From an uncultured Lachnospiraceae bacterium (GTDB lineage: Bacteria > Bacillota > Clostridia > Eubacteriales > Anaerofustaceae): a DNA stretch of 64,000 nt. Location of the stretch: assembly GCA_944381375.1 (NCBI GenBank), contig CALWKX010000022.1, positions 1 to 64,000 of the forward strand, written 5' to 3'. Shown piece by piece: positions 25,092 to 34,509 of this stretch. Position numbers and translations under genes: made by a program. The notes beneath the pieces are model-generated. The model did no database searches. It had not been told where the DNA came from and worked only from the letters and a program-made list of their open reading frames with translations. The first letter of the stretch is position 1; each line of letters starts with the position of its first letter.

Positions 25092-26180
25092 GTGAAATTT
25101 ATACATACGGCTGATCTTCATTTATGTTCGAGCTTCGCCGCAAGCGCCCTTGCAACCGATACGGCGCTCGAACACAGAAAACAGCTATGGGCTACATTCA
25201 ACAATATAATCGACGCATGCATAAACGATGACATTGATCTGCTTTTGATAAGCGGCGATTTATTTGAAACGGATTACGCATCAATCACTGATATTAAACG
25301 GGCTTTTGACGCTTTTAAAAGAATACCCAATACGAAAATATTCATATCATGCGGAAACCATGATCCTCTAAGCGCAAATTCATATTACAAGCTGGTTGAA
25401 TATCCGAAAAACGTATATATATTCCCCAACAGACTTACTTTTGTAGAGCTTGATGAATTCAATCTCGCCGTATATGGCTTCAGTTGGGACAAAAACAGAT
25501 ATGAAACTCCTCCGTTTTCCATCCCTTCGGCAGATCCTTCAAAAACGAATATACTTTGCCTGCATGCTGACGTTATTACGGCAAGTCATTATTTCCCGCT
25601 CAAGCCTAAAGATTTTGCGGGGAAAAATTTCGATTATATCGCGCTTGGCCACATACACAAACCTATGCAAGTAGACAACAAACTATTTTACTGCGGCTCT
25701 CCCGAACCTTTGAATTTTTCGGAAGAAGGACGTCATGGCTATTTTAAAGGCGAAATACTTGACGGCAAACTGAAAGTGGATTTTGTAAACTGCGCGCGAA
25801 GAAGGTTTTGCTGTATAGAAGTAAAAGTGACAGGAGAAATGGACAGCAATGACATCAAAGCGGCTATTGCGTCAAAATGCAAAATAAATCCGTCCGATAA
25901 TATATTTGACATAAAATTTACGGGCAACATTAATCCACAGATCAATCTGGCAGATATAATATCTGATATAAACGATAAATTCTATTGCCTTAAGTATACC
26001 GACGAAACAAGTCTTGACTATGATATAAAAAAACTCTACAACGAAAATAAAAACAACATAATAGGGAAATACATATCTTCGCTCATGGAGAAAGCCACCA
26101 GCGACAAAACCGCTTACAAGGCTTTGTTTTTGGGTATTGACGCGCTCATAAAAAACAATGAGGGAGGCTTAAGCAAATGA
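25092..26180 (+). CDS. yhaO: Metallophosphoesterase, YhaO/SbcD-like DNA repair exonuclease subunit
   Basis: A 362-residue protein with a GTG start behind GAGGT. The metallophosphatase motifs appear in order: HTADLHL (5-11), SGDLFE, SCGNHDP, HADV and ALGHIHKP. The C-terminal part is the small capping domain. It overlaps the next gene by ATGA. YhaO pairs with the coiled-coil ATPase YhaN in a Rad50-Mre11-like complex of Bacillota, so a role at DNA ends is likely; the nuclease specificity is unproven. Confidence 0.88.
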   Translation: MKFIHTADLHLCSSFAASALATDTALEHRKQLWATFNNIIDACINDDIDLLLISGDLFETDYASITDIKRAFDAFKRIPNTKIFISCGNHDPLSANSYYKLVEYPKNVYIFPNRLTFVELDEFNLAVYGFSWDKNRYETPPFSIPSADPSKTNILCLHADVITASHYFPLKPKDFAGKNFDYIALGHIHKPMQVDNKLFYCGSPEPLNFSEEGRHGYFKGEILDGKLKVDFVNCARRRFCCIEVKVTGEMDSNDIKAAIASKCKINPSDNIFDIKFTGNINPQINLADIISDINDKFYCLKYTDETSLDYDIKKLYNENKNNIIGKYISSLMEKATSDKTAYKALFLGIDALIKNNEGGLSK

Positions 26181-28612
26181 TTATAAAAAAGCTTGATCTT
26201 ACCGCATTCGGCAAATTCAAAAACAAAACGCTTGAGCTGAAAGAAGGTCTCAATCTCATATGCGGGAGAAATGAGGCAGGGAAAACAACCATACATAAAT
26301 TCATAGAAGGAATGTTTTTCGGCTTCTTCAAACCCTACAGCAAAAACAAGATATATACCACAAACCTCGACAAGTACCGTCCGTGGGACGGCAAGGGCTA
26401 TTGCGGCGCTATAATATACGAATCGGAAGGCCGCGAATACCGTTTGGAGCGCGGATTTGAAAAAGGAAATGAATACGTTCGCCTGTATGACAACAAAACA
26501 GGAGATGATATAACTTCCACGCTTGACTTCGACCCTGCCTTTAAGCTTCCGAAAGCAAACAAGCACCTGGGCATAAACAGCGTGCTTTTCAGAAATACAG
26601 TAAGCATAGGCCAGCTTTCAAACGTTACTGACGATGATTTGTATAAAGAGATCGGGGACTTGATGCTTAATACACAGGGCACAATGAGCGGCGATATATC
26701 ATACAAGGCAGTAATCAGCGAACTTGAAAAAAAGAAAAGCGAAATAGGAACCCATAAACAGACTAAATCTCCTTTGGGGAAAAGCACTGTACGAATAGAA
26801 GAACTGAAGAGAGAACGCGAACACTGTATTTTGACAAACGAAGAAAACAAAGAAAAATACAATGATATAAAAAAATTAAACGTTCTGCTCGTCAAGCTGA
26901 ACGAAAAGAAAAAACAGCTAAATGCCGCCGGCCAGCGCCGCGCATTGGCAAAGAGTCTTCGCAAATACAATGAGTATATGCATATTCAAAATGAAATTGC
27001 GCAGCTTGAAGAAAAACTGAAAGAAAAAACTACTATAACTGACGAAGATTATGATTTATACACGCAGAAAAACGCTCAATATCAGATGCTGGCAAAAAGC
27101 ATAAAGGAGCTTGATGAAAAAAAACAGGCAAGCGAGCAAAAGCATATTGAAGCAAAAGTCGAACTCGAACAATACCTGATAAGCACGCCGAAAGAGAAAA
27201 TGGAACAGATGAAAAGCGACTCTATCGTGCTCAATCAGTCTTTGGAGAAAATCGCAAAGAGAAAAAAGGACGTCAAAGAAGAGCCGCAAAGCGATATCAA
27301 TATAAGATACAAATCGCTCGGGAAAAAAGAAAAAATATTTTCCGTAGCAGGAACGATACTTATAATTCTTGCAATAGTAAGCGGCATAGTAGGTTATCTT
27401 AACGGCCCGGTTTATTACTATGCAGCAGCGGTACTCGCGGCGCTGGGTCTTGCCGGACTTATACTTTGGAGAATAACCGGCGGCAAAAGGGCAAAAATAG
27501 AACCTGAATACGAAAAATACGAATCCACCTTAAGCAGAACCTACAACACCATCATCATGTATGAGATAGACATAGAACAGCTTAAGAAAAAATACAAATG
27601 CCAAAACACGGACGAGCTCAAAGCGACGCTTGCCGAGGCTGAAAATTATTACGACAATATAAAAGGATACGAAAAGCGCATAAACGATATAGAAGCAGTG
27701 CTTCGAGACATCGAAAACGAACGGATGCTTATGAACGCTAAGGAACACGCTTTGAAAGACGATCTTGCCAACATACTGATTTCCGCCGGCGTGACGAATA
27801 CAGAGCAGATGAAAGAAGCGATGAACGCAGCGCGCAAGAAAGAGGTTGTTAAAGCACAGCTTGAGGCAAAGATAAAAGCCGCCGAAGAACTGCTGGAAGA
27901 TAAAAGCATCGAGGAATTGCAAAGCGAGGCGAACAAAGCAAAAATGATGAATATAAGTCAGGAAGAGGCTGCTTCGCAAGCAATATCCATTGATACGGAA
28001 ACTATCAATAACGAAATTATGCGCGTTACTTCATCAATAGCGTCAATTAAAGGAAGCGTCAGCGAAAGTGAAGCGCTTATACGCTCTTTGAGCGAAATAG
28101 ACGAAGAGCTCGCAAAAGAAAAAAACAAAATAAGAGAATACGAGGAAGATTTAGCCGCGCTTGAATTAGCTTTGTCTACGATAAAAAATATATCAAACGA
28201 CATCCACTCGGATCTTTCGAACGATTTTAATGGACGCATTTCGCAAATTATAAGCGGGATTACTCAGGGACGCTACGACGAAGTCAAGGTTAACAGCAAA
28301 ATGGAAATCACCGTAGTGGATTCCTCTTCGGGACGGCTCGCTCCTATATCAAGTCTGAGCGGAGGCACAATAGACCAGCTTTATTTCGCAATGCGTTTTG
28401 CAATAATAGATCTTATGCTGACAAACAAAAACATCCCCGTGTTTTTGGACGATTGCTTTTTGCAATATGATGAACAAAGACTCGAAAACATTCTCGATTT
28501 TATTGCTGAAACGTCAAAACATCGCCAAATTGTGATGTTTTCATGCAGAAGCGCTGAAAAAAACGCTCTTGCCATTAAAAATTATTCATACAATTATCTG
28601 GAGCTTTCATGA
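26177..28612 (+). CDS. yhaN: YhaN-like AAA ATPase (SbcC/Rad50-related), membrane-spanning
   Basis: An 811-residue protein. It has Walker A GRNEAGKTT (30-38), a long coiled coil (about 215-385), and two hydrophobic segments (about 392-440, with GTILIILAIVSGIVGYL and AAAVLAALGLAGLILW). A second coiled coil (about 450-670) is followed by the ABC signature SLSGGTIDQ and Walker B IPVFLDDCF. Membrane segments inside the coiled coil separate YhaN from SbcC. It works with the YhaO-like protein encoded just upstream. Its end overlaps mnmA by ATGA. Confidence 0.88.
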   Translation: MIIKKLDLTAFGKFKNKTLELKEGLNLICGRNEAGKTTIHKFIEGMFFGFFKPYSKNKIYTTNLDKYRPWDGKGYCGAIIYESEGREYRLERGFEKGNEYVRLYDNKTGDDITSTLDFDPAFKLPKANKHLGINSVLFRNTVSIGQLSNVTDDDLYKEIGDLMLNTQGTMSGDISYKAVISELEKKKSEIGTHKQTKSPLGKSTVRIEELKREREHCILTNEENKEKYNDIKKLNVLLVKLNEKKKQLNAAGQRRALAKSLRKYNEYMHIQNEIAQLEEKLKEKTTITDEDYDLYTQKNAQYQMLAKSIKELDEKKQASEQKHIEAKVELEQYLISTPKEKMEQMKSDSIVLNQSLEKIAKRKKDVKEEPQSDINIRYKSLGKKEKIFSVAGTILIILAIVSGIVGYLNGPVYYYAAAVLAALGLAGLILWRITGGKRAKIEPEYEKYESTLSRTYNTIIMYEIDIEQLKKKYKCQNTDELKATLAEAENYYDNIKGYEKRINDIEAVLRDIENERMLMNAKEHALKDDLANILISAGVTNTEQMKEAMNAARKKEVVKAQLEAKIKAAEELLEDKSIEELQSEANKAKMMNISQEEAASQAISIDTETINNEIMRVTSSIASIKGSVSESEALIRSLSEIDEELAKEKNKIREYEEDLAALELALSTIKNISNDIHSDLSNDFNGRISQIISGITQGRYDEVKVNSKMEITVVDSSSGRLAPISSLSGGTIDQLYFAMRFAIIDLMLTNKNIPVFLDDCFLQYDEQRLENILDFIAETSKHRQIVMFSCRSAEKNALAIKNYSYNYLELS

Positions 28613-29682
28613 AAAGAGTAGTCCTTGGAGTATCCGGAGGCGTCGACTCTTCGGTTGCCGCTTATATATTAAAGCAGCAGGGTTATGACGTAATAGGGCT
28701 TTTCATGAAAAACTGGCAGGATGATGACGACGGCTACTGCACTGCGCGCGATGATTATCTTGACGCAAAAAGCGTATGCTTAAAGCTTGGCATACCCTGC
28801 TATTCAGTAAATTTCACACAAGAATATTGGGACAACGTATTCAGCGTGTTTTTGGAAGAATATAAAAAAGGACGCACTCCTAACCCCGACATATTATGCA
28901 ACAGCGAAATCAAATTCAAATGCTTTTTGAATTACGCCCGCGAAAATTTCGACGCTGAATATATAGCCACAGGACATTACGCAAGGAACGATTATTTGGA
29001 TGGCCGACCGCGTCTTTTGAAAGGAGCGGATCCTAATAAAGATCAAAGCTATTTTCTCAGCTTTCTTCGTCCGGAACAAATCAAAGGAGCGCTTTTCCCA
29101 ATAGGAGGAATGTTGAAAAGCCAAGTACGGCAAATCGCCGCAGATCTTAATCTGCGAACAGCTTCCAAAAAAGATTCCACAGGTATCTGTTTCATCGGGG
29201 AAAGGAATTTCAGAAACTTCCTGTCAAACTATTTGCCCGCGCAAAAGGGCGATATCGTAGACGCGGATACGCATAATAAAATTGGAACGCACAACGGGCT
29301 TATGTACTACACCATCGGTCAAAGACGGGGATTAGGCATAGGCAATATAAAAGAGGGTCAGCGATGGTTCGTATGCGGCAAAGACATTAAAAACAATATA
29401 CTGTACGCAGCGGAAGGCGCCGACAATCCTCTGCTTTATAAAAAAGGTTTTATCTGTACTCAAACAAACTTTATCAAACCGTTAAAAGACAGAAAATATA
29501 CTTTAAATGTCAAATACCGTTACCGCCAGGATGAAAAGCCCTGTGTTGTAAAAATAAACGGTTCAAAAATAGAATGTATATTCGATACACCGCAAAGCGG
29601 CGTTGCTCCCGGGCAGACAGGAGCGTTTTATGACGGCGAAGAACTCGTTTGCGCAGGAATAATTGATAATCCATTAGATTAA
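28609..29682 (+). CDS. mnmA: tRNA-specific 2-thiouridylase MnmA
   Basis: A 357-residue enzyme that makes 2-thiouridine at the wobble position of tRNA-Lys, -Glu and -Gln. The PP-loop SGGVDSSVAA (9-18), the nucleophile C97 in PDILCNSEIKF and the persulfide C194 in STGICFIGERNF are all present. GHYAR and KDQSYFL are also conserved. It takes sulfur from a cysteine desulfurase such as that at 2923-4059. Coupling to yhaN by a 4-nt overlap is unusual in content and probably reflects operon packing. Confidence 0.96.
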   Translation: MKRVVLGVSGGVDSSVAAYILKQQGYDVIGLFMKNWQDDDDGYCTARDDYLDAKSVCLKLGIPCYSVNFTQEYWDNVFSVFLEEYKKGRTPNPDILCNSEIKFKCFLNYARENFDAEYIATGHYARNDYLDGRPRLLKGADPNKDQSYFLSFLRPEQIKGALFPIGGMLKSQVRQIAADLNLRTASKKDSTGICFIGERNFRNFLSNYLPAQKGDIVDADTHNKIGTHNGLMYYTIGQRRGLGIGNIKEGQRWFVCGKDIKNNILYAAEGADNPLLYKKGFICTQTNFIKPLKDRKYTLNVKYRYRQDEKPCVVKINGSKIECIFDTPQSGVAPGQTGAFYDGEELVCAGIIDNPLD

Positions 29683-29758
29683 AATAATTTAATTTTCATA
29701 CAAAGCTTCAGGTTTTTTGCTATACTTAAAATCAAACTTCATATTTCGGAGGTAAGAA

Positions 29759-30217
29759 ATGAAGAAAAAAGCGACAGTTGCGGCAATTTTGGTAATAACA
29801 GTCTTAAGTCTTTGCGGATGCAGAGCCTTTGTGGAACACAAGAGAACATATAAACACGCAGTAGGCACATGGGATTTGAACAGTATATATGTAAACACTG
29901 TATCTGTCGCCGCCCCCACTCTCAAGCTTGAACTGCGGGATGACAATACGGCAAGCATAACAACATACACGCAGCAACCCCTTACGCAGGAACAGCAGCA
30001 GGCAGTGGACAATGGCCAAGAAGTAACTCCGGATACGAATTCTACCACAGTTAATTACACTGTCACATCAGAAAACGACACAATAACACTCACATCGGAA
30101 GACGGACAGTCCACCACATATACTTTTTCGGTAGATACACAAGCTAAGGATCTCCATATGTACACCAACATTGGAGAAGACCATTACCATTACGTATATT
30201 ATCTGGTTGAGGAATAA
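29759..30217 (+). CDS. Putative lipoprotein, function unknown
   Basis: A 152-residue protein behind a strong GGAGG. The signal peptide ends in a lipobox LCGC, with lipidation at Cys21. The mature part starts with VGTWDLNSIYVN, a pattern seen in lipocalin-like lipoproteins, followed by beta-strand-rich Thr/Ser/Gln-rich sequence. No closer family is recognised. It lies 6 nt ahead of the aminopeptidase gene and may be cotranscribed. Confidence 0.75.
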   Translation: MKKKATVAAILVITVLSLCGCRAFVEHKRTYKHAVGTWDLNSIYVNTVSVAAPTLKLELRDDNTASITTYTQQPLTQEQQQAVDNGQEVTPDTNSTTVNYTVTSENDTITLTSEDGQSTTYTFSVDTQAKDLHMYTNIGEDHYHYVYYLVEE

Positions 30218-30223
30218 AACCAA

Positions 30224-31330
30224 ATGGATGAAAGAATAAAAAAACTGGCCTATAACCTCGTCAACGTATCCTGCCGCGTAAAAGAAGGCGAGCATGTACT
30301 CATTGACGCAGGAACGGAAGCCAAAGACTTGACGCTGGCTTTAATCAAAGAAATATATGCTCTTAAAGCCTATCCGCATATATCGCTCAAAGATTCCAGC
30401 ATATCGCGCGCGCTTTATATGGACTGCGCGCAAAATCAGCTCCGGGCTATGAGCGAAATCGAGCTTGAGCGCATAAAACGCATGGATGCTTATATCGGAA
30501 TAAGCGTCACGGACAACACATACGAAATGAGCGATGTGCCGGCGCAAAACATGGAGATGGCGAACAAAATGATGAAAGAAGCTCTTTCATACAGAGTAGA
30601 TCACACGAAATGGGTGATTCTTCGCTTCCCGAACGGATCCATGGCGCAGGCTGCCAAAATGAGCAAAGAAGCTTTTGAGAATTATTATTATGATGTATGT
30701 ACGCTGGACTATGCAAAAATGGCGAATGCCATGAAGGCTCTTGTTGCGCTGATGGAAAAATGCGACAAAGTTCGCATTAAAGGCAAAGGCACTGACCTTG
30801 CTTTTTCAATAAAAGGAATACCGGCAATTCCATGCGCAGGAGAAATGAATATTCCTGACGGAGAAATATTCACGGCTCCCGTAAAAGATTCGATAAATGG
30901 GGTGTTGTCGTACAACACTCCCAACCAATACCAGGGCGTGGTCTTTGACGATATAGTATTTGAATTCAAAGACGGCAAAATCATAAATGCAAAATGCAAC
31001 TTAAGTGAAAAAATAAACGATATACTCAACACGGACGAAGGCGCCAGATATATAGGAGAATTCGCTATTGGAGTAAATCCTTATATAACAAAGCCGATGC
31101 TGGATACCCTGTTTGACGAAAAAATAACAGGAAGCTTCCACTTCACTCCAGGAGCTGCTTACGAAGAAGCTCCCAACGGCAACACATCGGCTATTCATTG
31201 GGATCTCGTCTGCATGCAAACTCCTGAATACGGCGGCGGCGAAATTTATTTTGACGATGTATTAATAAGAAAAGACGGCGTATTTGTACTTGACGAGCTA
31301 AAAGCGCTCAACCCCGAGAATCTGAAATAG
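30224..31330 (+). CDS. Aminopeptidase, M29 family (AmpS/PepS-like)
   Basis: A 368-residue metallopeptidase. Metal-site elements of M29 are recognisable: the acidic CAGEMNIPDGEIFTAPVKDS segment (about 206-225), GEFAIGVNP, and the C-terminal NGNTSAIHWDLV containing a conserved His and Asp. It releases N-terminal amino acids from peptides in the cytosol. A strong terminator follows the stop. Confidence 0.88.
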   Translation: MDERIKKLAYNLVNVSCRVKEGEHVLIDAGTEAKDLTLALIKEIYALKAYPHISLKDSSISRALYMDCAQNQLRAMSEIELERIKRMDAYIGISVTDNTYEMSDVPAQNMEMANKMMKEALSYRVDHTKWVILRFPNGSMAQAAKMSKEAFENYYYDVCTLDYAKMANAMKALVALMEKCDKVRIKGKGTDLAFSIKGIPAIPCAGEMNIPDGEIFTAPVKDSINGVLSYNTPNQYQGVVFDDIVFEFKDGKIINAKCNLSEKINDILNTDEGARYIGEFAIGVNPYITKPMLDTLFDEKITGSFHFTPGAAYEEAPNGNTSAIHWDLVCMQTPEYGGGEIYFDDVLIRKDGVFVLDELKALNPENLK

Positions 31331-31331
31331 T

Positions 31332-31370
31332 ACACAAAAAAACGGATAATTTTTATCCGTTTTTTTGTGT
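31332..31370 (+). terminator. Intrinsic terminator of the aminopeptidase gene
   Basis: A long stem of A-run plus CGGATAA paired with TATCCG plus a T-run. It is symmetric enough to act in both directions. Confidence 0.85.
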
Positions 31371-31399
31371 GAAGATAAATTCCACGGCTTATATGGACC

Positions 31400-31425
31400 G
31401 CAGGTGCTTTAAGTAAAGCGCCTGC
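31400..31425 (-). terminator. Hairpin below the patB-like gene
   Basis: GCAGGTGCTTT pairs with AAAGCGCCTGC with one mismatch, 14 nt past the minus-strand stop. The T-tract is poor. Confidence 0.45.
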
Positions 31426-31438
31426 TTCATCACGCAAA

Positions 31439-32615
31439 TTATAAGAGAGCGTCTACAGCCTTTTTGAGCCGATCCAATGCTTCCATGACTGTTCGGCGAG
31501 GCATTGCGATATTAAGCCTCATAAACATAAAACCTTCCGTTCCAAAGATTGTGCCGTCATTAAGATACATCTTTCCTTCATTATAGACAAAATCTTTAAG
31601 CTTTTGCTGAGTAGCAAAGCCTAATTCCTTGCAGTCCAGCCAAAAAAGATATGTTGCTTCGGGTTTGATCAGTTTTATTTTCGGTATATATTCCTTAAAA
31701 TATCTTATTACCTCGTCTCTTGTGTCATTGAGGTATTCCATCAATTCTTCCATATAATCATCAGATGCGGTATATGCGGCTATCAGTGCGGCGTCGCCAA
31801 ATATATTACGACCGTAAGCTTTATTGTTTACAACTTGCTCATATACAGCTTTTTTCACCTCAGGATTCGGAGCGATCCAAGCAGCCGTGCGCAGGCCTGC
31901 CGTATTGAAAGTTTTGGAAGGACTGATAGCAGTAATGCTGTTCATGGCAAAACTTTCTTTAATGGAAGCAAAAGGTATATGCTTATGCCCTCTAAACACC
32001 AGATCTTGATGAATCTCGTCCGATATGACGAACACGTTGTATTTTTCACACAGTTCGCCTATTCTTAAAAGCTCCTCATAAGTAAAACATCTTCCGGTAG
32101 GATTCTGCGGATTACACAGCATCATAATCTTCAGACGCGTATCGTCAAGTTTTTTTATCAAGATCATCAAAATCAATCTCATAGCGCCCATTAACGAGTT
32201 TCAACGAATTTTTTACAATGCGCCTGCCATTGTTTTCGACTACTGCGTAAAACGGCGGATATACAGGCGTTTGCAATAATACTTTATCGCCCGGATTAGA
32301 AAACGCACGTATGGCATAAATCGCCGCAGGCATTACGCCGGGAGAATATTCAACCCATTCTTCGTCAACTTCCCAGCCGAAACGCTCTTTTTCCCATCTT
32401 GCGCAAGCTCTTTCAAAAGCTTTGTTTATATAAGGATATCCATAATGCCCTAAATCAGCCCTTTTGCACACAGCATCGACAACTGCCTCCGGGCACGGAA
32501 AATCCGTATCGGCAATCCACATCGGCGTAACATCGCATCCCACAAGTTTTGGATCGAATTTCTTCGCGTCAGTGCCTCTGCGCTCAACGCCTTTATCAAA
32601 ATCGTACTTTTTCAT
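31439..32615 (-). pseudogene. PLP-dependent C-S lyase/aminotransferase, MalY/PatB family, frameshifted
   Basis: Two overlapping frames together make one protein of about 391 residues. The N-terminal part (156 codons from 32615) ends YEIDFDDLDKKT and stop. The C-terminal part resumes in the +1 frame with LDDTRLKIMMLCNPQNPTGR and contains the PLP lysine in SPSKTFNTAGLR. The shift falls on a run of seven A (minus strand, 32150-32156); six A would restore the frame. Family members cleave cystathionine or cysteine, or transaminate. It follows the dcuC pseudogene by 21 nt. A sequencing error or transcript slippage on the A-run are alternatives to a dead gene. Confidence 0.82.
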
Positions 32616-32636
32616 ATCGCATGCTCCTTTTTTATT

Positions 32637-33706
32637 TTAACCTAAAATTATAGTAAACACATATGAAGAAATAACGCACACTACGAACGAGAATATAACG
32701 GGAACAATAATGCGCTTGAAGATCACGCTGATATCTACTCCCGAAGCTCCGGCTACTGCCAGAACAGCTCCCGCCACAGGCGAAGCGCAACGGCCTATGG
32801 AGGTCGCAAGCTGCATTGGCACTGCTACTGCAGGCGTTATAATCCCCACATTAGCGCAGATTCCAGGCACTAAAGGACCAAACGCATACCAGGAGGCGTT
32901 TCCGCTGCCGAGCAAAATCCCCGCAAGCAACAACAAGCAACAGCGGAATTACGGGCAAAATTGCGTAAATGCCCGGGCAATCCGCATTAGGCGCTTCCGT
33001 AGCTTCTGTTTGAGATTCTTGCGCATTATTACGCCTGTCTTTTTTGTCTTTTCCCGCAAGATAGATAGGAAGAAATACTGCAAGCGCCGCTATGCACACC
33101 AAACCGACTTTAGCCTGATATTTCAAAAAATAATCAATCATTTCCATTTCTGATCACAGATGCAAAAACCGCGCTTGAATCGTTCGGGCCCCAATCCAGG
33201 AACGCCACCAATATCATGGTCACGGCAGCGCTTGCCTTGCTGACTCCTAATGAAACCAAGATTGGAAAAGCCATAACCATAAACAGTATGCTTATTCCTG
33301 TGGCCGACGTGATAACAAGTTTTATAAAGCAGCCTACAACTAGCATAAAGCTCAATATCACATATGGATTTTTCAGCTTTGAAAGGGGTTTAACCAAAGT
33401 CTGAGCTAACTTGACAGACGCTTGAGTATAATTCATAAACGCAGCGTAGCCCATTACTGTCATGATGATGAGTCCCATTCCTGAAATAATATTTATCGCT
33501 TTGGTTTCAACGAAAAGAAATACGTCCAATATAATATTTCCGCACGTTGAATCACCCATAACGGAAGTTTTGGTGACTAAGCTGTACCCAAGCAAAACTA
33601 CCATTCCAATAACCAAAAACGTCAAAACTGAATTATATTTTTTAACGATTAAATAAGCTGTGATGATAATAACTAAAACTGTCAACAAAACTTGTAAAAT
33701 ACTCAT
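32637..33706 (-). pseudogene. DcuC/YfcC-type C4-dicarboxylate transporter, degraded
   Basis: The piece from 33706 (190 codons) matches the DcuC N-terminus, with SATGISILFMVMAFPILV. It breaks near 33143, where the frame shifts by one to MEMIDYFLKYQAKVG. A second break near 32930 joins AILPVIPLLL directly to LLAGILLGSGNASWYAF. Compared with DcuC from memory, about 100 residues between these blocks are missing. The junction carries a repeated CAAGCAA (32924-32930 and 32934-32940), as expected for a slippage or recombination deletion. The start has GGGAGGG. With three breaks in frame or length, no working transporter can be made. Confidence 0.8.
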
Positions 33707-33738
33707 ACTACCCTCCCGGTTATATATTCTTCGTATAT

Positions 33739-33771
33739 ATCGTAATAATAAATTATTATCATGTCAATAAT
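33739..33771 (-). promoter_or_regulatory. Promoter and operator-like dyad of the dcuC-patB unit
   Basis: On the minus strand TTGACA (33762-33767) and TACGAT (33739-33744) are 17 nt apart. A dyad ATTAT-N7-ATAAT (33755-33771) covers the -35 box. It has the length and outer arms of the perfect palindrome at 35237-35253 before the regulator gene. Confidence 0.5.
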
Positions 33772-33880
33772 ATTTTATTATATTAATAATTAATTATCGC
33801 GATGTGATATTTTTATAAATGATATATTGACTGTCGATATAATCTTGATAACAAAACAAACGAATAAGGAGGAAAATGCA

Positions 33881-34065
33881 GTGTATTATAAGAACGATGA
33901 AATATACAAAGCCTGCCGCAACAAATATCCGACGGATGGTTTTATTTTTATCCTGATAATAAAGCTGCATGTTTATGTATCTCAGAAAGAAGAACTGGCC
34001 GCCTGTACTGGCTTTTTCATGAATCGCTTTGCAAAAAAATAAGCTGGCATACGCCAGCCATCTAA
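33881..34065 (+). pseudogene. Small protein gene with a probable one-base frameshift
   Basis: AAGGAGG lies 8 nt before a GTG at 33881. The frame begins VYYKNDEIYKACRNKYPTDG, then FIF. After a five-T run near 33945-33950 the neighbouring frame reads YPDNKAACLCISERRTG and then RLYWLFHESLCKKIS, which looks more protein-like than the original frame. One extra T would join them into about 60 residues. The family is not recognised. It lies alone between divergent dcuC and the convergent ridA. Confidence 0.35.
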
Positions 34066-34070
34066 CAAAA

Positions 34071-34101
34071 CTCAAAAAGCGGATATTCTCCGCTTTTTGA
34101 G
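34071..34101. terminator. Bidirectional terminator between the small gene and ridA
   Basis: A perfect 13-bp stem CTCAAAAAGCGGA/TCCGCTTTTTGAG has a 5-nt loop and lies 30 nt beyond the ridA stop. A small GCTGGC/GCCAGC hairpin precedes it at 34043-34058. Confidence 0.8.
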
Positions 34102-34131
34102 CGTGTAAGTTTCGGATACTTCAAACATTTT

Positions 34132-34509
34132 TTACTTAGCAGCTATGACATCCGCCTCTATCAAAGCCCCTTTCAAAATGGCGGACACTTCAACTACTGC
34201 TCTTGCCGGATAAGGCGGAGTAAAAAATTCCGAATAAACCTTATTGAATTCGTCAAAATCATCAATGTTTTTCATATACACGTTAACTTTCGCAATATCA
34301 TTCATCGAATATTGCGCATTTTCAACAATATTTTTAATATTGATCAGAACTTGTCTTGTTTGACTCTTTATATCGCTGCCTGCGATTCCGGAAGTTTCAG
34401 GATCAATCGGTAATTGACCTGAGACATAAAGCGTACCCGAGACGATTACAGCCTGTGAATAAGGGCCTAAAGCCTTTGGGGCTTTTTCAGTTGTCAGTGA
34501 TTGTTTCAA
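34132..34509 (-). CDS. ridA: RidA family enamine/imine deaminase
   Basis: A 125-residue protein with the RidA core: APKALGPYSQAVIVSGTLYVSGQLPID at the start, the RQVLINIKNIVENA helix and the C-terminal PPYPARAVVEV with the catalytic-site arginine. It hydrolyses reactive enamines and imines released by PLP enzymes, which fits the PatB-like gene nearby. The start is a TTG with GGAGG 6 nt upstream, and the gene overlaps the regulator gene by 23 nt. Confidence 0.93.
   Translation of the reverse strand: MKQSLTTEKAPKALGPYSQAVIVSGTLYVSGQLPIDPETSGIAGSDIKSQTRQVLINIKNIVENAQYSMNDIAKVNVYMKNIDDFDEFNKVYSEFFTPPYPARAVVEVSAILKGALIEADVIAAK

Noticed and set aside
33794-34075. 93-codon minus-strand frame opposite the small plus-strand gene
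   Set aside because: It has no ribosome binding site and runs through a terminator. The plus strand has a well-placed AAGGAGG and a more protein-like translation.
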